Below are positions 39,033 to 48,315 of a stretch of DNA of 64,000 bases, piece by piece (the first letter of the stretch is position 1; the number at the start of each line of letters is the position of its first letter). The position numbers and the translations under genes are program-made. Origin of the DNA: Herbidospora mongoliensis. GTDB taxonomy: Bacteria > Actinomycetota > Actinomycetes > Streptosporangiales > Streptosporangiaceae. Where the stretch lies: contig NZ_BBXD01000021.1 of NCBI RefSeq assembly GCF_001570545.1, positions 186,001 through 250,000 of the forward strand. The letters are read 5' to 3'. The notes beneath the pieces were generated by a model. It worked only from the letters and a program-made list of their open reading frames with translations, was not told the origin of the DNA and searched no databases.

Positions 39033-40952
39033 TCAGGGCACGGCGAGCCAGACGTCGACGCTCAGCGACCATGTTCCGTCAGGCGCTTTGACAAGGGACC
39101 GCTCGTCCTGCCGGGTCCGCAGGGCCATGACCTGCCTGGGCGTGCCGTAGGCGGTGAGCTGCCCGGCTTCGGCGGCGAGCAGCACAGGACTATGCGTTTT
39201 GGCGATGATCCTGCGCACGTCCGCTTCCAGCGGGAGATCTTTCCCGTCCGGATAGGCGACTCTGGCCGTGGGGAACCCACACTGACCCCTGACCACCTGG
39301 GTGAGCCGGTCTCCCGTGACCCGTTCGACGATCAGCACCGTCGAACCCTTCGGGATCGCGTCACACATCTCCTGTACGGCTGCCTTCTCGCCCCTCTCGA
39401 TCGGGGTGAACGCGGTGCCGATCGAGGTGATGACGGGCGGGATGACCAGCAGGCCGGCGATCGCCCAGACGGGGAGCTTCCTGGCCCCCCACACCGCCAG
39501 GAGGATCAGCCCGGGGACGATCACCGGGACCAGGCGGCGGGCGGCGAACGGGTGATCTGCGGTGATGGCCGGACGGTAGAGCGTGGTGACCGTGGTCCAC
39601 AGGATGATCGCCGTCGGCAGGAGCCACGGCTTCTCCATCTTCCGCATCAGCGTGAACGCGCCGAAGACGGCGAGGAGGAGGGCCGGGAGGCCGACGTACC
39701 AGATGACCCAGTAGAGCGAATCCTCGTAATAGAGACGCGCGCGATCGATCGGGAGCCCGTTGGCTCTCTGCACGGACTCGATCAACTTGGCCGTGAGTTC
39801 GTCGTCGGGGTTCGTGGGAACGCGTCTGACCGTCTCGACGAGAGGTCTGACGGCGAAGGCCAGGACTCCGAGCACGACCCCGGCCGCCGCGACGTTCGGC
39901 AGCCACCGTGGGACCCGTTTCACGAACGGCGCGATGACCAGCACGACCGCGCAGATCGCCAGCAGCGGCAGCAGCGAGCCGCTCAGGTAGTCGAAGTAGG
40001 GCCGGGAGAGCACGAAGCCCGCCCCGAACCCGATCCCGCCGCCGACCAGCACCCCCGCCAGGAGCTTGCGCTGCGCGACGACGCCGAATACCAGCACGGG
40101 CAGGATGTCCCGCAGCCCGTCGATCCGGATCAGCAGCGCGAGCCCGAACACCAGCCCCGCCACGAACATCCGCCGCCCGGCCAGCACCAGGGCGATCCCG
40201 CCGAACAGCAGGACCAGCGACGGGATCTCGCTGAACGTCGTGCGCGAGGTGTAGAGGATCGGCATCGCCACCGCGAACGCCAGCGCCCCGATCCAGGCGA
40301 AGCGCGCCTGGGTCAGCCTGGCGGTCACTCCCCCGATCGTCAGCACCGCCAGCGCGCCGAGCAACGCCGGGGTGAACCCGGAGGCGTAGAGGATCGGCGC
40401 ACCCGGCATGAACTGCGGCACGATCGCGCCGTCGTGGGCGTAGAACCCCATGCTGGCGAACCTGAGGGCCGCGTCGCCGCCCCCGAAGGCGTCGATGCTC
40501 TCGGGGATGGGGAGCCCGCCGTGGCGCTGCAGCCAGATGGCGTACTGCTCGTAGGTGGCCGGATCGCGCCGCACGATGTACTGCTGCGAGGCGTAGACGG
40601 TGTTGAACACCCCCGACGCCACGGCGACCAGGAACACCGACCCCGTCTGCAGCCAGGTGGCGGCGACCTCATCTTTCGGCCACCCCGCCCAGACGAACAG
40701 CCCCGCCGCCGGCACCCCGAGAAGGATCATCTGCCAGGTCCCGAACCACCCCAGGAACACCAGCAGCAGCCCGGCGAGCAGCCAGCCCGACAGGGCCAGC
40801 GCAGGCAGCGCCGCCGAGACGGCCAGCAGCCGCCCCGGTGACAGGTCGATCCTCAGCGCACGAATGGGCCAGAGCCTAGCGGTGTACCGTGGCCGGGCGA
40901 CGCGCCCCCGCGATAGGCCCTTGACCTGGAGCCCGATGACCCACCACGACAC
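39033..40952 (-). CDS. Polytopic membrane glycosyltransferase-like protein (GT-C type)
   Basis: About 639 residues with around twelve membrane segments (LLAVSAALPALALSGWLLAGLLLVFLGWF; FAWIGALAFAVAMPILY; IPSLVLLFGGIALVLAG) and a C-terminal soluble part. The loop IVRRDPATYEQYAIWLQRHGGLPIPESIDAFGGGD after the early segments resembles the acidic first loop of polyprenyl-phosphate-sugar dependent GT-C enzymes. The substrate is unknown. GTG 40952 has GGAG five bases upstream; it would overlap the divergent gene by 17 bases. Confidence 0.83.
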   Translation of the reverse strand: MSWWVIGLQVKGLSRGRVARPRYTARLWPIRALRIDLSPGRLLAVSAALPALALSGWLLAGLLLVFLGWFGTWQMILLGVPAAGLFVWAGWPKDEVAATWLQTGSVFLVAVASGVFNTVYASQQYIVRRDPATYEQYAIWLQRHGGLPIPESIDAFGGGDAALRFASMGFYAHDGAIVPQFMPGAPILYASGFTPALLGALAVLTIGGVTARLTQARFAWIGALAFAVAMPILYTSRTTFSEIPSLVLLFGGIALVLAGRRMFVAGLVFGLALLIRIDGLRDILPVLVFGVVAQRKLLAGVLVGGGIGFGAGFVLSRPYFDYLSGSLLPLLAICAVVLVIAPFVKRVPRWLPNVAAAGVVLGVLAFAVRPLVETVRRVPTNPDDELTAKLIESVQRANGLPIDRARLYYEDSLYWVIWYVGLPALLLAVFGAFTLMRKMEKPWLLPTAIILWTTVTTLYRPAITADHPFAARRLVPVIVPGLILLAVWGARKLPVWAIAGLLVIPPVITSIGTAFTPIERGEKAAVQEMCDAIPKGSTVLIVERVTGDRLTQVVRGQCGFPTARVAYPDGKDLPLEADVRRIIAKTHSPVLLAAEAGQLTAYGTPRQVMALRTRQDERSLVKAPDGTWSLSVDVWLAVP

Positions 40953-42306
40953 GACCACTCCGACGGCGACCGCCGTCAGGGGGCCCGTGAGCAGGGCGTG
41001 GGTGCGGGCGAATCCCTGGTTCGCCGGGGTGTTCCTGCTGGGGGCGTCGCTGCGGGTGCTGGCGGTGATCGGGTATCAGCCGGCGCTCTGGTTTCCGGAC
41101 ACCTACACCTATGTCGTGACGGCCATCCGGCCCCGGCCGGATCTGGTCCGGCCGGCCGGATACTCCTTCTTCCTCCGGTTGCTGGAGCCGTTCCACAGTT
41201 TCGGGCTGGTGGTGATCGTCCAGCATCTGCTGGGGCTGGCGACCGCGGTGCTGATCTACGGCGCGATCCGGCGGAAGGTCCTGGGGGTGATCGCGGCGGC
41301 GGTGGTCCTGCTGGACGCGTACCAGATCCAGCTTGAGCACCTGCTCGTCTCGGACACGCTCTTCCTGTTCCTCGTCGTCGCGGCGACCGTGCTGGCGCTG
41401 AGGCCGCCGACGTGGCGAAAGGCCCTGGGGATCGGGCTGCTGCTGGGGGCCGCCACGATCACCCGGACCGTGGGCCTGCCGCTGATCGTCGTCTTCCTGG
41501 TCCTGTACGGATGGCGCGCCCGCAGGCTCGTCGGCGTCTTCGCGGTGGGGGCGCTGGTGCCGGTCGTGGCCTACGGTGCCTGGTTCTCCTCCGTCCACGA
41601 CCGGGTCGGGCTGGTCGGGGCGAACGGGGCGTTCCTCTACGTCCGCGTCATGCCGTTCGCCGACTGCTCGATCATGAAGCCGCCCGCCGACCTCGCGGTG
41701 CTCTGCGACGATCGGAAGGTCCGCCCGCCCGCCCAGGACTACGTCTGGGACGCCACGTCCCCGCTGGTCAGGCTGCCGGGAGAGACCTTCACGGCCGAGA
41801 ACGACGCACTCGCGCAGCGGTTCTCGATGCTCGCCATCACCAGGCAGCCGGGCGACTACCTGGCCACCGCCGCGCGGGATCTGGTCCGGGCGTTCGAGCC
41901 CGGCCGGCCGGTCTACCCCAACCCCGAGGTGTACGCCACCTACGAGTTCCCGGAAGCGATCCCGGCCGAGCCGCAGACCCGGGACACACTTGGGGTCGAA
42001 CTCGCCCGTCGATATGAAAACGGCCCTATATCCACGCAAGTGATCGAACCTGTGGCGGGCTGGCTCCGTAACTATCAGAGTGTGCTGGCACTACCGGGGC
42101 CGCTGCTCCTGCTCGTTCTGCTCGTTCCCGTCATCGCGGCGCGACGTTCGGACGTCCTCATTCCGTGGGCGGTCGCATGGGCGCTCCTGGTGGTCCCGGC
42201 CGCTACGGCGGTCTTCGACTACCGGTACGTCCTGCCCGTCGCCCCCCTGGCGTTCCTGGCCGCCGCACTAGCTCTCTCACCTGCGATGTCAGCGAAATGC
42301 AAGTAG
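40936..42306 (+). CDS. Polytopic membrane glycosyltransferase-like protein (GT39/GT-C type)
   Basis: A 456-residue protein with about ten membrane segments. The first extracytoplasmic loop includes IGYQPALWFPDTYTYVVTAIRPRPDLVRPAGYSFFLRLLEPF, whose FPDTYTY acidic motif fits the catalytic loop of GT-C mannosyltransferases, then HLLGLATAVLIYGAI and LEHLLVSDTLFLFLVVAATVLAL. It likely uses a polyprenyl-phosphate sugar. ATG 40936 is preceded by GGAG; GTG 40987 or 41002 are alternatives that would avoid overlap with the divergent gene. Confidence 0.83.
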   Translation: MTHHDTTTPTATAVRGPVSRAWVRANPWFAGVFLLGASLRVLAVIGYQPALWFPDTYTYVVTAIRPRPDLVRPAGYSFFLRLLEPFHSFGLVVIVQHLLGLATAVLIYGAIRRKVLGVIAAAVVLLDAYQIQLEHLLVSDTLFLFLVVAATVLALRPPTWRKALGIGLLLGAATITRTVGLPLIVVFLVLYGWRARRLVGVFAVGALVPVVAYGAWFSSVHDRVGLVGANGAFLYVRVMPFADCSIMKPPADLAVLCDDRKVRPPAQDYVWDATSPLVRLPGETFTAENDALAQRFSMLAITRQPGDYLATAARDLVRAFEPGRPVYPNPEVYATYEFPEAIPAEPQTRDTLGVELARRYENGPISTQVIEPVAGWLRNYQSVLALPGPLLLLVLLVPVIAARRSDVLIPWAVAWALLVVPAATAVFDYRYVLPVAPLAFLAAALALSPAMSAKCK

Positions 42307-42404
42307 AGCTCAGCACAACCGCATACCGTGAAATGTCCACTAATGAGTATGCTGTCCGCCAGCCCAAATCGGAGATCGCTGGGCCGGGCGACCGCATCGT
42401 GACC

Positions 42405-42410
42405 TAATCT
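42405..42410 (+). promoter_or_regulatory. -10-like TAATCT before the LCP leader ORF
   Basis: TAATCT lies ten bases before an ATG at 42421 and fits TAnnnT. A transcript from here would start at or near that ATG. No convincing -35 element is seen. It is in the 176-base gap before the LCP gene. Confidence 0.35.
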
Positions 42411-42420
42411 CGAAGGCGCA

Positions 42421-42486
42421 ATGAGCGAGCGAATCATTCACGACGCCCCCGCCTTCGACGCGTTTTCAGTCGAGGAGACGGTATGA
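42421..42486 (+). CDS. Possible 21-residue leader peptide coupled to the LCP gene
   Basis: A short frame beginning MSERIIHDAPAFDAF whose TGA overlaps the ATG of the LCP gene (ATGA at 42483-42486). It includes the GAGGAG site that serves the LCP start. The exact coupling and a -10-like TAATCT just upstream argue for translation, but so short a frame could be chance. It has no recognisable family. Confidence 0.4.
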   Translation: MSERIIHDAPAFDAFSVEETV

Positions 42487-44441
42487 GCGACCACCGGAAC
42501 GTCCCCTCCGGCGACCAGCCCGGGTGGGGCAGCGGTGCGTGGTCCTTTGGCGCCGCCAATCCCGCCAATCCCGGGGGCCCCCCGCAGCAGCAGCCGCCCT
42601 TCGAACCGCCGCCCATGTATCCCGAGCCGGCCCCGCGCCGCCGCGAGACCGAGGGCGACCCCGACTTCGACGAGAACCGCTGGGGAGTCGGCGACCGCTG
42701 GGACGACGACGAGGAGCCGCGGCGCTTCCGCTGGCTCAAGCGGCGCAAGAACGACGAGGAAGAGGCCGAGGACGTCCCGCTCCCCGTCTCCCCTCCGCAG
42801 GCTCCCGTTCCGGTCGCCGCCGCGCCCATGCCCCACCCGGCGCCACTGTCGGCGCCGATCGGCGGCCCGCCCGGTCCGCCCGGACGCCCCCCGAAGGCAC
42901 CCAAGGGCGGCGGCGGTCGTGGCCCGGGGAAGAAGGCGGGCCTGGGCGCCCTGGGGTGGGTGAGCGTGGTGCTCACCACCGTGATGGTCGCCGGCAGCCT
43001 GACCGCCTACACGGTCTACCGCCGGACGCTCGGCAACATCCGCACGACCAGCCTCGACGGCGCCCTGGGCGAGAACCGCCCGGAGAACCAGACCGGCGCC
43101 CTCAACGTGCTGCTGGTCGGCTCCGACACCCGGCAGGGCGACAACGCCCGCTACGGCCAGAAGGCCGCCCGCGAGGACAAGAGCGAGCGCACCGACACGA
43201 TCATGCTGCTGCACGTGTCGCCGCAGCGTGACAAGGCGCTGCTGATCAGCTTCCCCCGTGACTCGATGGTGCAGATCCCGTCGTGCGACAACGTGCAGAC
43301 CGAGCAGGCGATGCCGGCCCAGCTCGGGATGATCAACTCGGCGTTCAACCTCGGCGGCATCGTGTGCACGATCAAGACCATCGAGGCGCTCACCGACATC
43401 CGCGTCGACCACTACATCAAGGTCGACTTCACCGGGTTCAAGAACATCGTCAACGCGCTGGGCGGCATCGAGGTCTGCCTGCCGCAGGCGGTCGACGACC
43501 GCGCGTCCAAGCTCAAGCTGCCCGCCGGCCGGCAGATCGTGCAGGGCGAAGAGGCGCTCGGCTACGTCCGGATCCGCAAGATCGGCAACAACAGCGACCT
43601 GGAGCGCATCAAGCGCCAGCAGGTCTTCCTCTCGCAGGTCGTGAAGAAGGCCACCAGCAGTGCCCTGGTCACCGACTTCGCGAAGCTCGCGGAGTTCATC
43701 GGCGCCGCCACCAGCTCGGTCGAGACGGACGACCAGCTCAACACCGAGACCCTGATCCAGGTCGCGCAGAGCGCGCAGAAACTGACCGCCAAGGGCTTCA
43801 AGGCGGTGACCGTCCCGGTCGAGGCCTACGTGGCCGACGCCAACCGGGTGCAGTGGAGGCAGCCGCAGGCCAACAACCTGTTCGCGGCCATCCGCACCGA
43901 CAGCGAGGTCTCCACGGCCGCCCCGAGCCCGCCCGCGTCGGCGGCCCCGCCGGCGGAGGGCGGGTCGAGCGAGGGCGGCGGCGAGCCCAAGCCCTCGGCT
44001 CCGGCCGGACCGAAGCCGACCGAGCCCGCGCAGGTGCGGGTCCAGGTCGTGAACGGCACCAACACCGACGGCAAGGCCAGCGAGGTCGCCGAGGCGCTGA
44101 CCGCGCAGGGCTTCAGGGTCACCCAGATCGGCGACGGCCGTAAGGCCGACGGCAGCGACCAGGAGACCAGTTCGGTCGCATACAAGGGCGCGGGCTGGGA
44201 AGGCTCGAAGATGCTCGTCGCGTCCCTGCTGAAGCCGATCGACCCGTCGACGACGCTCCTGCCGGTGGCCAACGTCAAGCCGTTCACGGCGACGACCCCG
44301 GCGCCGGGCGGGCCGAAGAAGGCCGTCGGACCGATCATCCAGATCGTCGTCGGCAAGGACTGGGGCGGCGTGAAGGTCCCCCTGTCGGCGGCCGAAGACG
44401 AGTCGACGGTCGACTCGAACACCGACATCTGCGCGACCTGA
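42483..44441 (+). CDS. LytR-CpsA-Psr (LCP) family glycopolymer transferase
   Basis: A 652-residue protein that would attach undecaprenyl-linked glycopolymers to peptidoglycan or transfer arabinogalactan-type chains. A Pro/Gly-rich cytoplasmic N-terminus of about 155 residues precedes one membrane segment (LGWVSVVLTTVMVAGSLTAYTVY). The LCP domain shows LNVLLVGSDTRQGD, ERTDTIMLLHVSPQRDKALLISFPRDSMVQIP and GEEALGYVRIRKIGNNSDLERIKRQQ. A C-terminal LytR_C domain (VRVQVVNGTNTDGKASEVAEALTAQGFRV) follows. The ATG has GAGGAG upstream and a hairpin follows the gene. It fits the Rv3267 (CpsA-like) position. Confidence 0.95.
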   Translation: MSDHRNVPSGDQPGWGSGAWSFGAANPANPGGPPQQQPPFEPPPMYPEPAPRRRETEGDPDFDENRWGVGDRWDDDEEPRRFRWLKRRKNDEEEAEDVPLPVSPPQAPVPVAAAPMPHPAPLSAPIGGPPGPPGRPPKAPKGGGGRGPGKKAGLGALGWVSVVLTTVMVAGSLTAYTVYRRTLGNIRTTSLDGALGENRPENQTGALNVLLVGSDTRQGDNARYGQKAAREDKSERTDTIMLLHVSPQRDKALLISFPRDSMVQIPSCDNVQTEQAMPAQLGMINSAFNLGGIVCTIKTIEALTDIRVDHYIKVDFTGFKNIVNALGGIEVCLPQAVDDRASKLKLPAGRQIVQGEEALGYVRIRKIGNNSDLERIKRQQVFLSQVVKKATSSALVTDFAKLAEFIGAATSSVETDDQLNTETLIQVAQSAQKLTAKGFKAVTVPVEAYVADANRVQWRQPQANNLFAAIRTDSEVSTAAPSPPASAAPPAEGGSSEGGGEPKPSAPAGPKPTEPAQVRVQVVNGTNTDGKASEVAEALTAQGFRVTQIGDGRKADGSDQETSSVAYKGAGWEGSKMLVASLLKPIDPSTTLLPVANVKPFTATTPAPGGPKKAVGPIIQIVVGKDWGGVKVPLSAAEDESTVDSNTDICAT

Positions 44442-44472
44442 TCCCCCTGTTTGACGGGCCTTTCAGCCACCT

Positions 44473-44511
44473 GGAGGGCGGATTCCGGATTTCCCGGAGA
44501 TTCCGCCCTCC
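44473..44511 (+). terminator. Nested hairpin after the LCP gene
   Basis: GGAGGGCGGA (44473-44482) pairs perfectly with TCCGCCCTCC (44502-44511), and inside it TCCGG pairs with CCGGA. It begins 32 bases after the LCP stop. There is no T tract. The rest of the 214-base gap holds a weaker TGTCAGG/CCTGACA inverted repeat (44594-44625) and nothing else I can name. Confidence 0.6.
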
Positions 44512-44655
44512 TGCGACATCCCGGCGACAAGAACGTTAAGGTGGGGTGTCCGGCCTGGGCGCCCCGGTCTCCTTTCCGCCATTCCGGAGGCATTGTCAGG
44601 CCTTGTCTGGTTCCGTCCCCTGACAGATAGCTGAGCGTTCTTCCGTGAGTGACAC

Positions 44656-47097
44656 GTGAGCGACATCCGAAACCGCCCCCCGGTTCCGAATCCGGACGCT
44701 GAGGACGCACCCACGGGAGTGATGGGCCGGATCACCGACGACACCCACCTCGACCTCCCCGTCATCCCCGCCGACCCCCTGGCCCCCGGCCAGCCGGTCG
44801 ACCCCCAGGGCCCGACCGGAACGGGCCCCCACCACCCGTCCGACGCTCACAGCGCTTTCGGCATGGGCCCCCAGGGCAGCGGTTTCGGGGCGAACAACCA
44901 GCTGGGCGACGATCGCGGCGCATTCGGAGCGGGCTCCCAGCAGCCAGGCGACGCGCAGGGCGCTTATGGAACCGGCCCTCACCAGAGCTTCGGAACGGGT
45001 CCCCAGCAGCCGGGCGACGCTCGGGGTGGTTTCGGAACGGGTCCCCAGCAAGCAGGCGATTCTCAGAGCGCCTATGGAACGGGCCCCCAGCAGGGCTACG
45101 GAACGGGTTCCCCGCAGCCGGGCGACGCTCAGGGCGGTTTCGGAACGGGTCCCCAGCAGACCGCCGACGGTTACGGCGCGCCCGGAACCGGGCGGCCGGG
45201 TGAGCACCACGGCGTGCACGCGACCGGCCCGCAGCAGCTCCCGCCGAACCCCTACGCCTCGGGCGGGCAGCTCGCCGACTCCTTTGCGCCGCCGGGACAT
45301 CCGTCGCCCTTCCCCGGCTCCTTAGACGGTTCCTTCTCCGGTACCGGCCCAGTGGCCACCCCCGGCGCGAGCCCGGGAGGACACCCCGGGCCGTTCCCCG
45401 GAGCAGGCCAGGCAGGACAGCCCGGTTCCTACGCGGGCACCGGCCCGCTGGCCGCTCCCGGCGCCTTCCCCGGCACGCACCCGGCAGGCGGCCCCGGGCC
45501 GTTCCCCGGCGCGGGCCCGGGAGGACACCCCGGTTCCTACCCCGGTGCCGGTCCGCTCGCCGCGCCCACCAACGCCTCCACCGCCGACCCGCTGCCGCAG
45601 CGCAAGCCTCGTGACCAGCGCGGCGCGGGCGGCGACGCCCCTCCCGAGGGGTTCGACTACTTCGGCGGCGGCGGCCCCAAGGACGACCCGCGAGGCCAGC
45701 AGCCCGGTGCCCCCGCAGGACAGCGGATCCCCCACACGCCCGGCCCTCACCTCGGCGCCCCGGCGGGCCAGCGCATCCCCCACGCGGCCGCCGCGCAGGG
45801 CCCGCCCCCAGGTGCTCCCCAGGGTGGCCAGAACGGGCCGGAGGCCCCGGCCGACTGGAGCCCGTGGCAGCAGCAGCGCCGCCGCTCCCCCTATGACCCG
45901 CCGTCGGCCCCGCTGCCCACCCAGCCGCCCGGGTTCGAGAACTTCCAGACCGACAGCTTCGCTGCCGTCGGCGCCCACAACACCGGCGGCTTCCCGGAGT
46001 CCCCCTCCATGCCGCTCCCCGCCTGGGCGGCCACCCCGCCCACGTCCGCGCCCCCGGGGGCATACGGAGGCGAGGAGGCCCAGCCGGCCAAGAAGCCGCG
46101 CTCCCCCTACCTCGACAACGTCAAGTTCATCCTGATCGCCCTGGTCATCTCCAGCCACGCGCTCCGGGACACGATCAACGCCGACCCGGCGAACAAGGCC
46201 GGGTACATCTGGGCGTTCGCGTTCCACATGCCGCTCTTCGTCATGATCAGCGGTTATCTGTCGCGGAACTTCTGGGATTCCAAGGGCAAGGTCAACAAGC
46301 TCGTCGACACGATCCTCATCCCGTATGTGATCGTGGAGTTCGGTTACGCCGCGCTGCGCTGGGGTCTCGGCGGCAAGTGGACGCTGACCATCACCGACCC
46401 GGCCTGGATGAACTGGTATCTGGTCGCGCTGCTGCTCTGGCGGATCACGGTCCCGGTGTGGAAGCGGCTGCGCTGGCCGTTCCCGGTGGCCGTGGCGGTC
46501 TATCTGATCTCGGGCTTCTCCCAGCTCGAACAGGACTTCAGCATGGACCGGTTCTTCGGCCTGCTGCCGTTCTTCGTGCTCGGCATGATCCTTCAGCCGC
46601 AGCACTTCGAATGGCTGCAGAAGTCGTGGGTCCGCATGGTCAGCGCCTTCGTGCTCGCCGCCTGGACCGCCGCCGCGATCGTGCTCGCGCCCGACCTCGG
46701 CCTGAAGATCTTCTACAACCGGTACAGCTATGCCGACCTCAACCAGGAGTGGTGGTACGCCCTCGGCTTCCGCCTGGCCTGGATGGTGGGCGTGCTGGCG
46801 CTCTGTTTCGCGGTTCTCTCGATCATCCCCAAGCGCGAGACGTGGTTCAGCGACCTCGGCACCCGGACCCTGTACGCCTATCTCCTCCACGGCATCCCGA
46901 TCCTGATCCTGAAGGACTTCGGGCTGCTGAAGCTGTCGTGGCTGGAGGGGCCGCTCGGCACCCTGGCCATCATCGTGAGCTCGTTCGTCCTGGCGATCAT
47001 CCTGTGTCTGCCGGTCACCCGTGCCGTCTTCAGGTGGGTGCTGGAACCGCGCCTGACCTGGCTCTACCGGAAGCCGCAGTCGGAAGTTCAGCCGTAG
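44656..47097 (+). CDS. Acyltransferase 3 family membrane protein with a 480-residue repetitive N-terminus
   Basis: An 813-residue protein. The last 330 residues are an acyltransferase of the fucose-4-O-acetylase/acyltransferase-3 type with about ten membrane segments (YLDNVKFILIALVISSHALRD, with the conserved His; FHMPLFVMISGYLSRNF; TLYAYLLHGIPILIL). It would O-acylate an envelope sugar on the membrane. The first 480 residues are low-complexity Gly/Pro/Gln with repeats (listed separately), unusual for the family. GTG start; next gene follows after 60 bases. Confidence 0.88.
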   Translation: MSDIRNRPPVPNPDAEDAPTGVMGRITDDTHLDLPVIPADPLAPGQPVDPQGPTGTGPHHPSDAHSAFGMGPQGSGFGANNQLGDDRGAFGAGSQQPGDAQGAYGTGPHQSFGTGPQQPGDARGGFGTGPQQAGDSQSAYGTGPQQGYGTGSPQPGDAQGGFGTGPQQTADGYGAPGTGRPGEHHGVHATGPQQLPPNPYASGGQLADSFAPPGHPSPFPGSLDGSFSGTGPVATPGASPGGHPGPFPGAGQAGQPGSYAGTGPLAAPGAFPGTHPAGGPGPFPGAGPGGHPGSYPGAGPLAAPTNASTADPLPQRKPRDQRGAGGDAPPEGFDYFGGGGPKDDPRGQQPGAPAGQRIPHTPGPHLGAPAGQRIPHAAAAQGPPPGAPQGGQNGPEAPADWSPWQQQRRRSPYDPPSAPLPTQPPGFENFQTDSFAAVGAHNTGGFPESPSMPLPAWAATPPTSAPPGAYGGEEAQPAKKPRSPYLDNVKFILIALVISSHALRDTINADPANKAGYIWAFAFHMPLFVMISGYLSRNFWDSKGKVNKLVDTILIPYVIVEFGYAALRWGLGGKWTLTITDPAWMNWYLVALLLWRITVPVWKRLRWPFPVAVAVYLISGFSQLEQDFSMDRFFGLLPFFVLGMILQPQHFEWLQKSWVRMVSAFVLAAWTAAAIVLAPDLGLKIFYNRYSYADLNQEWWYALGFRLAWMVGVLALCFAVLSIIPKRETWFSDLGTRTLYAYLLHGIPILILKDFGLLKLSWLEGPLGTLAIIVSSFVLAIILCLPVTRAVFRWVLEPRLTWLYRKPQSEVQP
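44850..45570 (+). repeat. Tandem coding repeats, FGTGPQQPGDAQG and PFPGAGPGGHPGS types
   Basis: Two blocks. At about 44850-45190 units of about 13-19 residues repeat (YGTGPHQSFGTGPQQPGDA, FGTGPQQAGDSQSA, FGTGPQQTADG). At about 45340-45570 units such as GPFPGAGQAGQPGSYAGTG and GPFPGAGPGGHPGSYPGAG alternate with GPLAAPGAFPG. A shorter duplicated phrase AGQRIPH occurs at about 45717 and 45765. Confidence 0.85.
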
Positions 47098-47157
47098 TTC
47101 GGCTGCGGTTAACGCCCCGCATCCGGGCATGTCGGACCTGCCGGTCAGCCTCACTCC

Positions 47158-48276
47158 ATGAAGGTATGTGTCGGCACGGTCGTCCATCATCCGGAGGACG
47201 CCCGGATCATGCACCGGCAGATCCGGGCGCTGCTCGACGCGGGCCATGAGGTCACGTACGTGGCGCCGTTCACGCACTGCAACGTGACTCCGCAGCCGGG
47301 CATCCGGGCGATCGACGTGCCCCGGGCCGTCGGGCTGCACCGGGCCAAGGCGCTGCGGGCGGCGAAGAGCGCGCTGAAGCGTGGCTGCGCCGACGCCGAC
47401 CTTCTGCTGGTGCACGACATCGAACTGCTCCTGGCGCTGCCGAGGCGGCGTCCGGTGACGGTGTGGGACGTGCACGAGGACACGGTCGCCGCGCTCGACG
47501 CGAAGCCGTACCTGCCGGACTTCGCGCGCACCACCCTCCCGCCGCTGCTGCGGAACCTGGAGGCGCGCGCGGAGCGGCGCCTGCACCTGATCCTGGCCGA
47601 GGAGTCCTACCGCGACCGGTTCGCCAAGGACCATCCGGTGGTGCCCAACCACACCTACGTCGCCGAGGTCGCGCCACCGCCGCCGGGCGAGTCCCGGGTC
47701 GTGTACGTCGGCCACATCTCCGAGGCGCGCGGCGCCGCCGAGATGATCGAACTGGCCCGGCTGCTGCGGCCCCACGGGATCAGGCTCGACCTGATCGGCC
47801 CCGCCGACGCTGACGTGCGGCCGATGCTGCGTGACGCGCAGCGGACCGGGCTGCTCGACTGGTTCGGGTACGTCCCCAACCGCCACGCCCTGCGGATGGC
47901 CCAGGGCGCCCTGGCCGGCCTGTCGCTGCTGCACGACGTGCCGAACTACCGCGAGTCGATGCCGACCAAGGTGATCGAGTACATGGCCCAGGGCGTGCCG
48001 GTGATCACGACGCCGCTCCCGAAGGCCGTGGAGGCCATGAAGGGCTGCGGCACGGTCGTGCCGTTCGGCGACGTCCAAGCGGCCTACCGGGCGGTGCTGG
48101 AGCTCCGCGACGACCCCGCACGCCGCACGAAGATCGCCGCCGAGGGCCACGCCGAAGCGCGCGCCTCCTACCACTGGCCCGACCGGGCGCCCGAGTTCGT
48201 CGGCCTGCTGGAGAACTGGGCCTCGGCCCACAGCAGGGTGCCGGTCCGCGGCGGGCACCGCGCCGTAGCGGTCTGA
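47158..48276 (+). CDS. Glycosyltransferase family 4 (GT-B)
   Basis: A 372-residue enzyme. The acceptor half starts MKVCVGTVVHHPEDARIMHRQIRALLDAGHEVTYVAP and has LLVHDIELLLALPRRRPVTVWDVHED. The donor half has VVYVGHISEARGAAEMIELARLLRPHGIRLDLIGPA and MPTKVIEYMAQGVPVITTPLPKAVEAMKGCGTVVPFGD. No membrane segment. It lies 60 bases after the acyltransferase gene on the same strand and probably acts on the same glycan. Confidence 0.9.
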   Translation: MKVCVGTVVHHPEDARIMHRQIRALLDAGHEVTYVAPFTHCNVTPQPGIRAIDVPRAVGLHRAKALRAAKSALKRGCADADLLLVHDIELLLALPRRRPVTVWDVHEDTVAALDAKPYLPDFARTTLPPLLRNLEARAERRLHLILAEESYRDRFAKDHPVVPNHTYVAEVAPPPPGESRVVYVGHISEARGAAEMIELARLLRPHGIRLDLIGPADADVRPMLRDAQRTGLLDWFGYVPNRHALRMAQGALAGLSLLHDVPNYRESMPTKVIEYMAQGVPVITTPLPKAVEAMKGCGTVVPFGDVQAAYRAVLELRDDPARRTKIAAEGHAEARASYHWPDRAPEFVGLLENWASAHSRVPVRGGHRAVAV

Positions 48277-48315
48277 GGCTGTACGGCTTGGCCTCTACGT
48301 TGATGTACTGGTCTT

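Noticed and set aside
38370-40841. 823-codon open frame on the plus strand opposite the GT2 and membrane glycosyltransferase genes
   Set aside because: Arg/Asp/Gln/Pro-rich translation without membrane segments or motifs; the minus strand encodes well-formed proteins.
45322-48258. 978-codon open frame on the minus strand opposite the acyltransferase and GT4 genes
   Set aside because: Composition is that of a shadow frame and the opposite strand carries recognisable enzymes and repeats.
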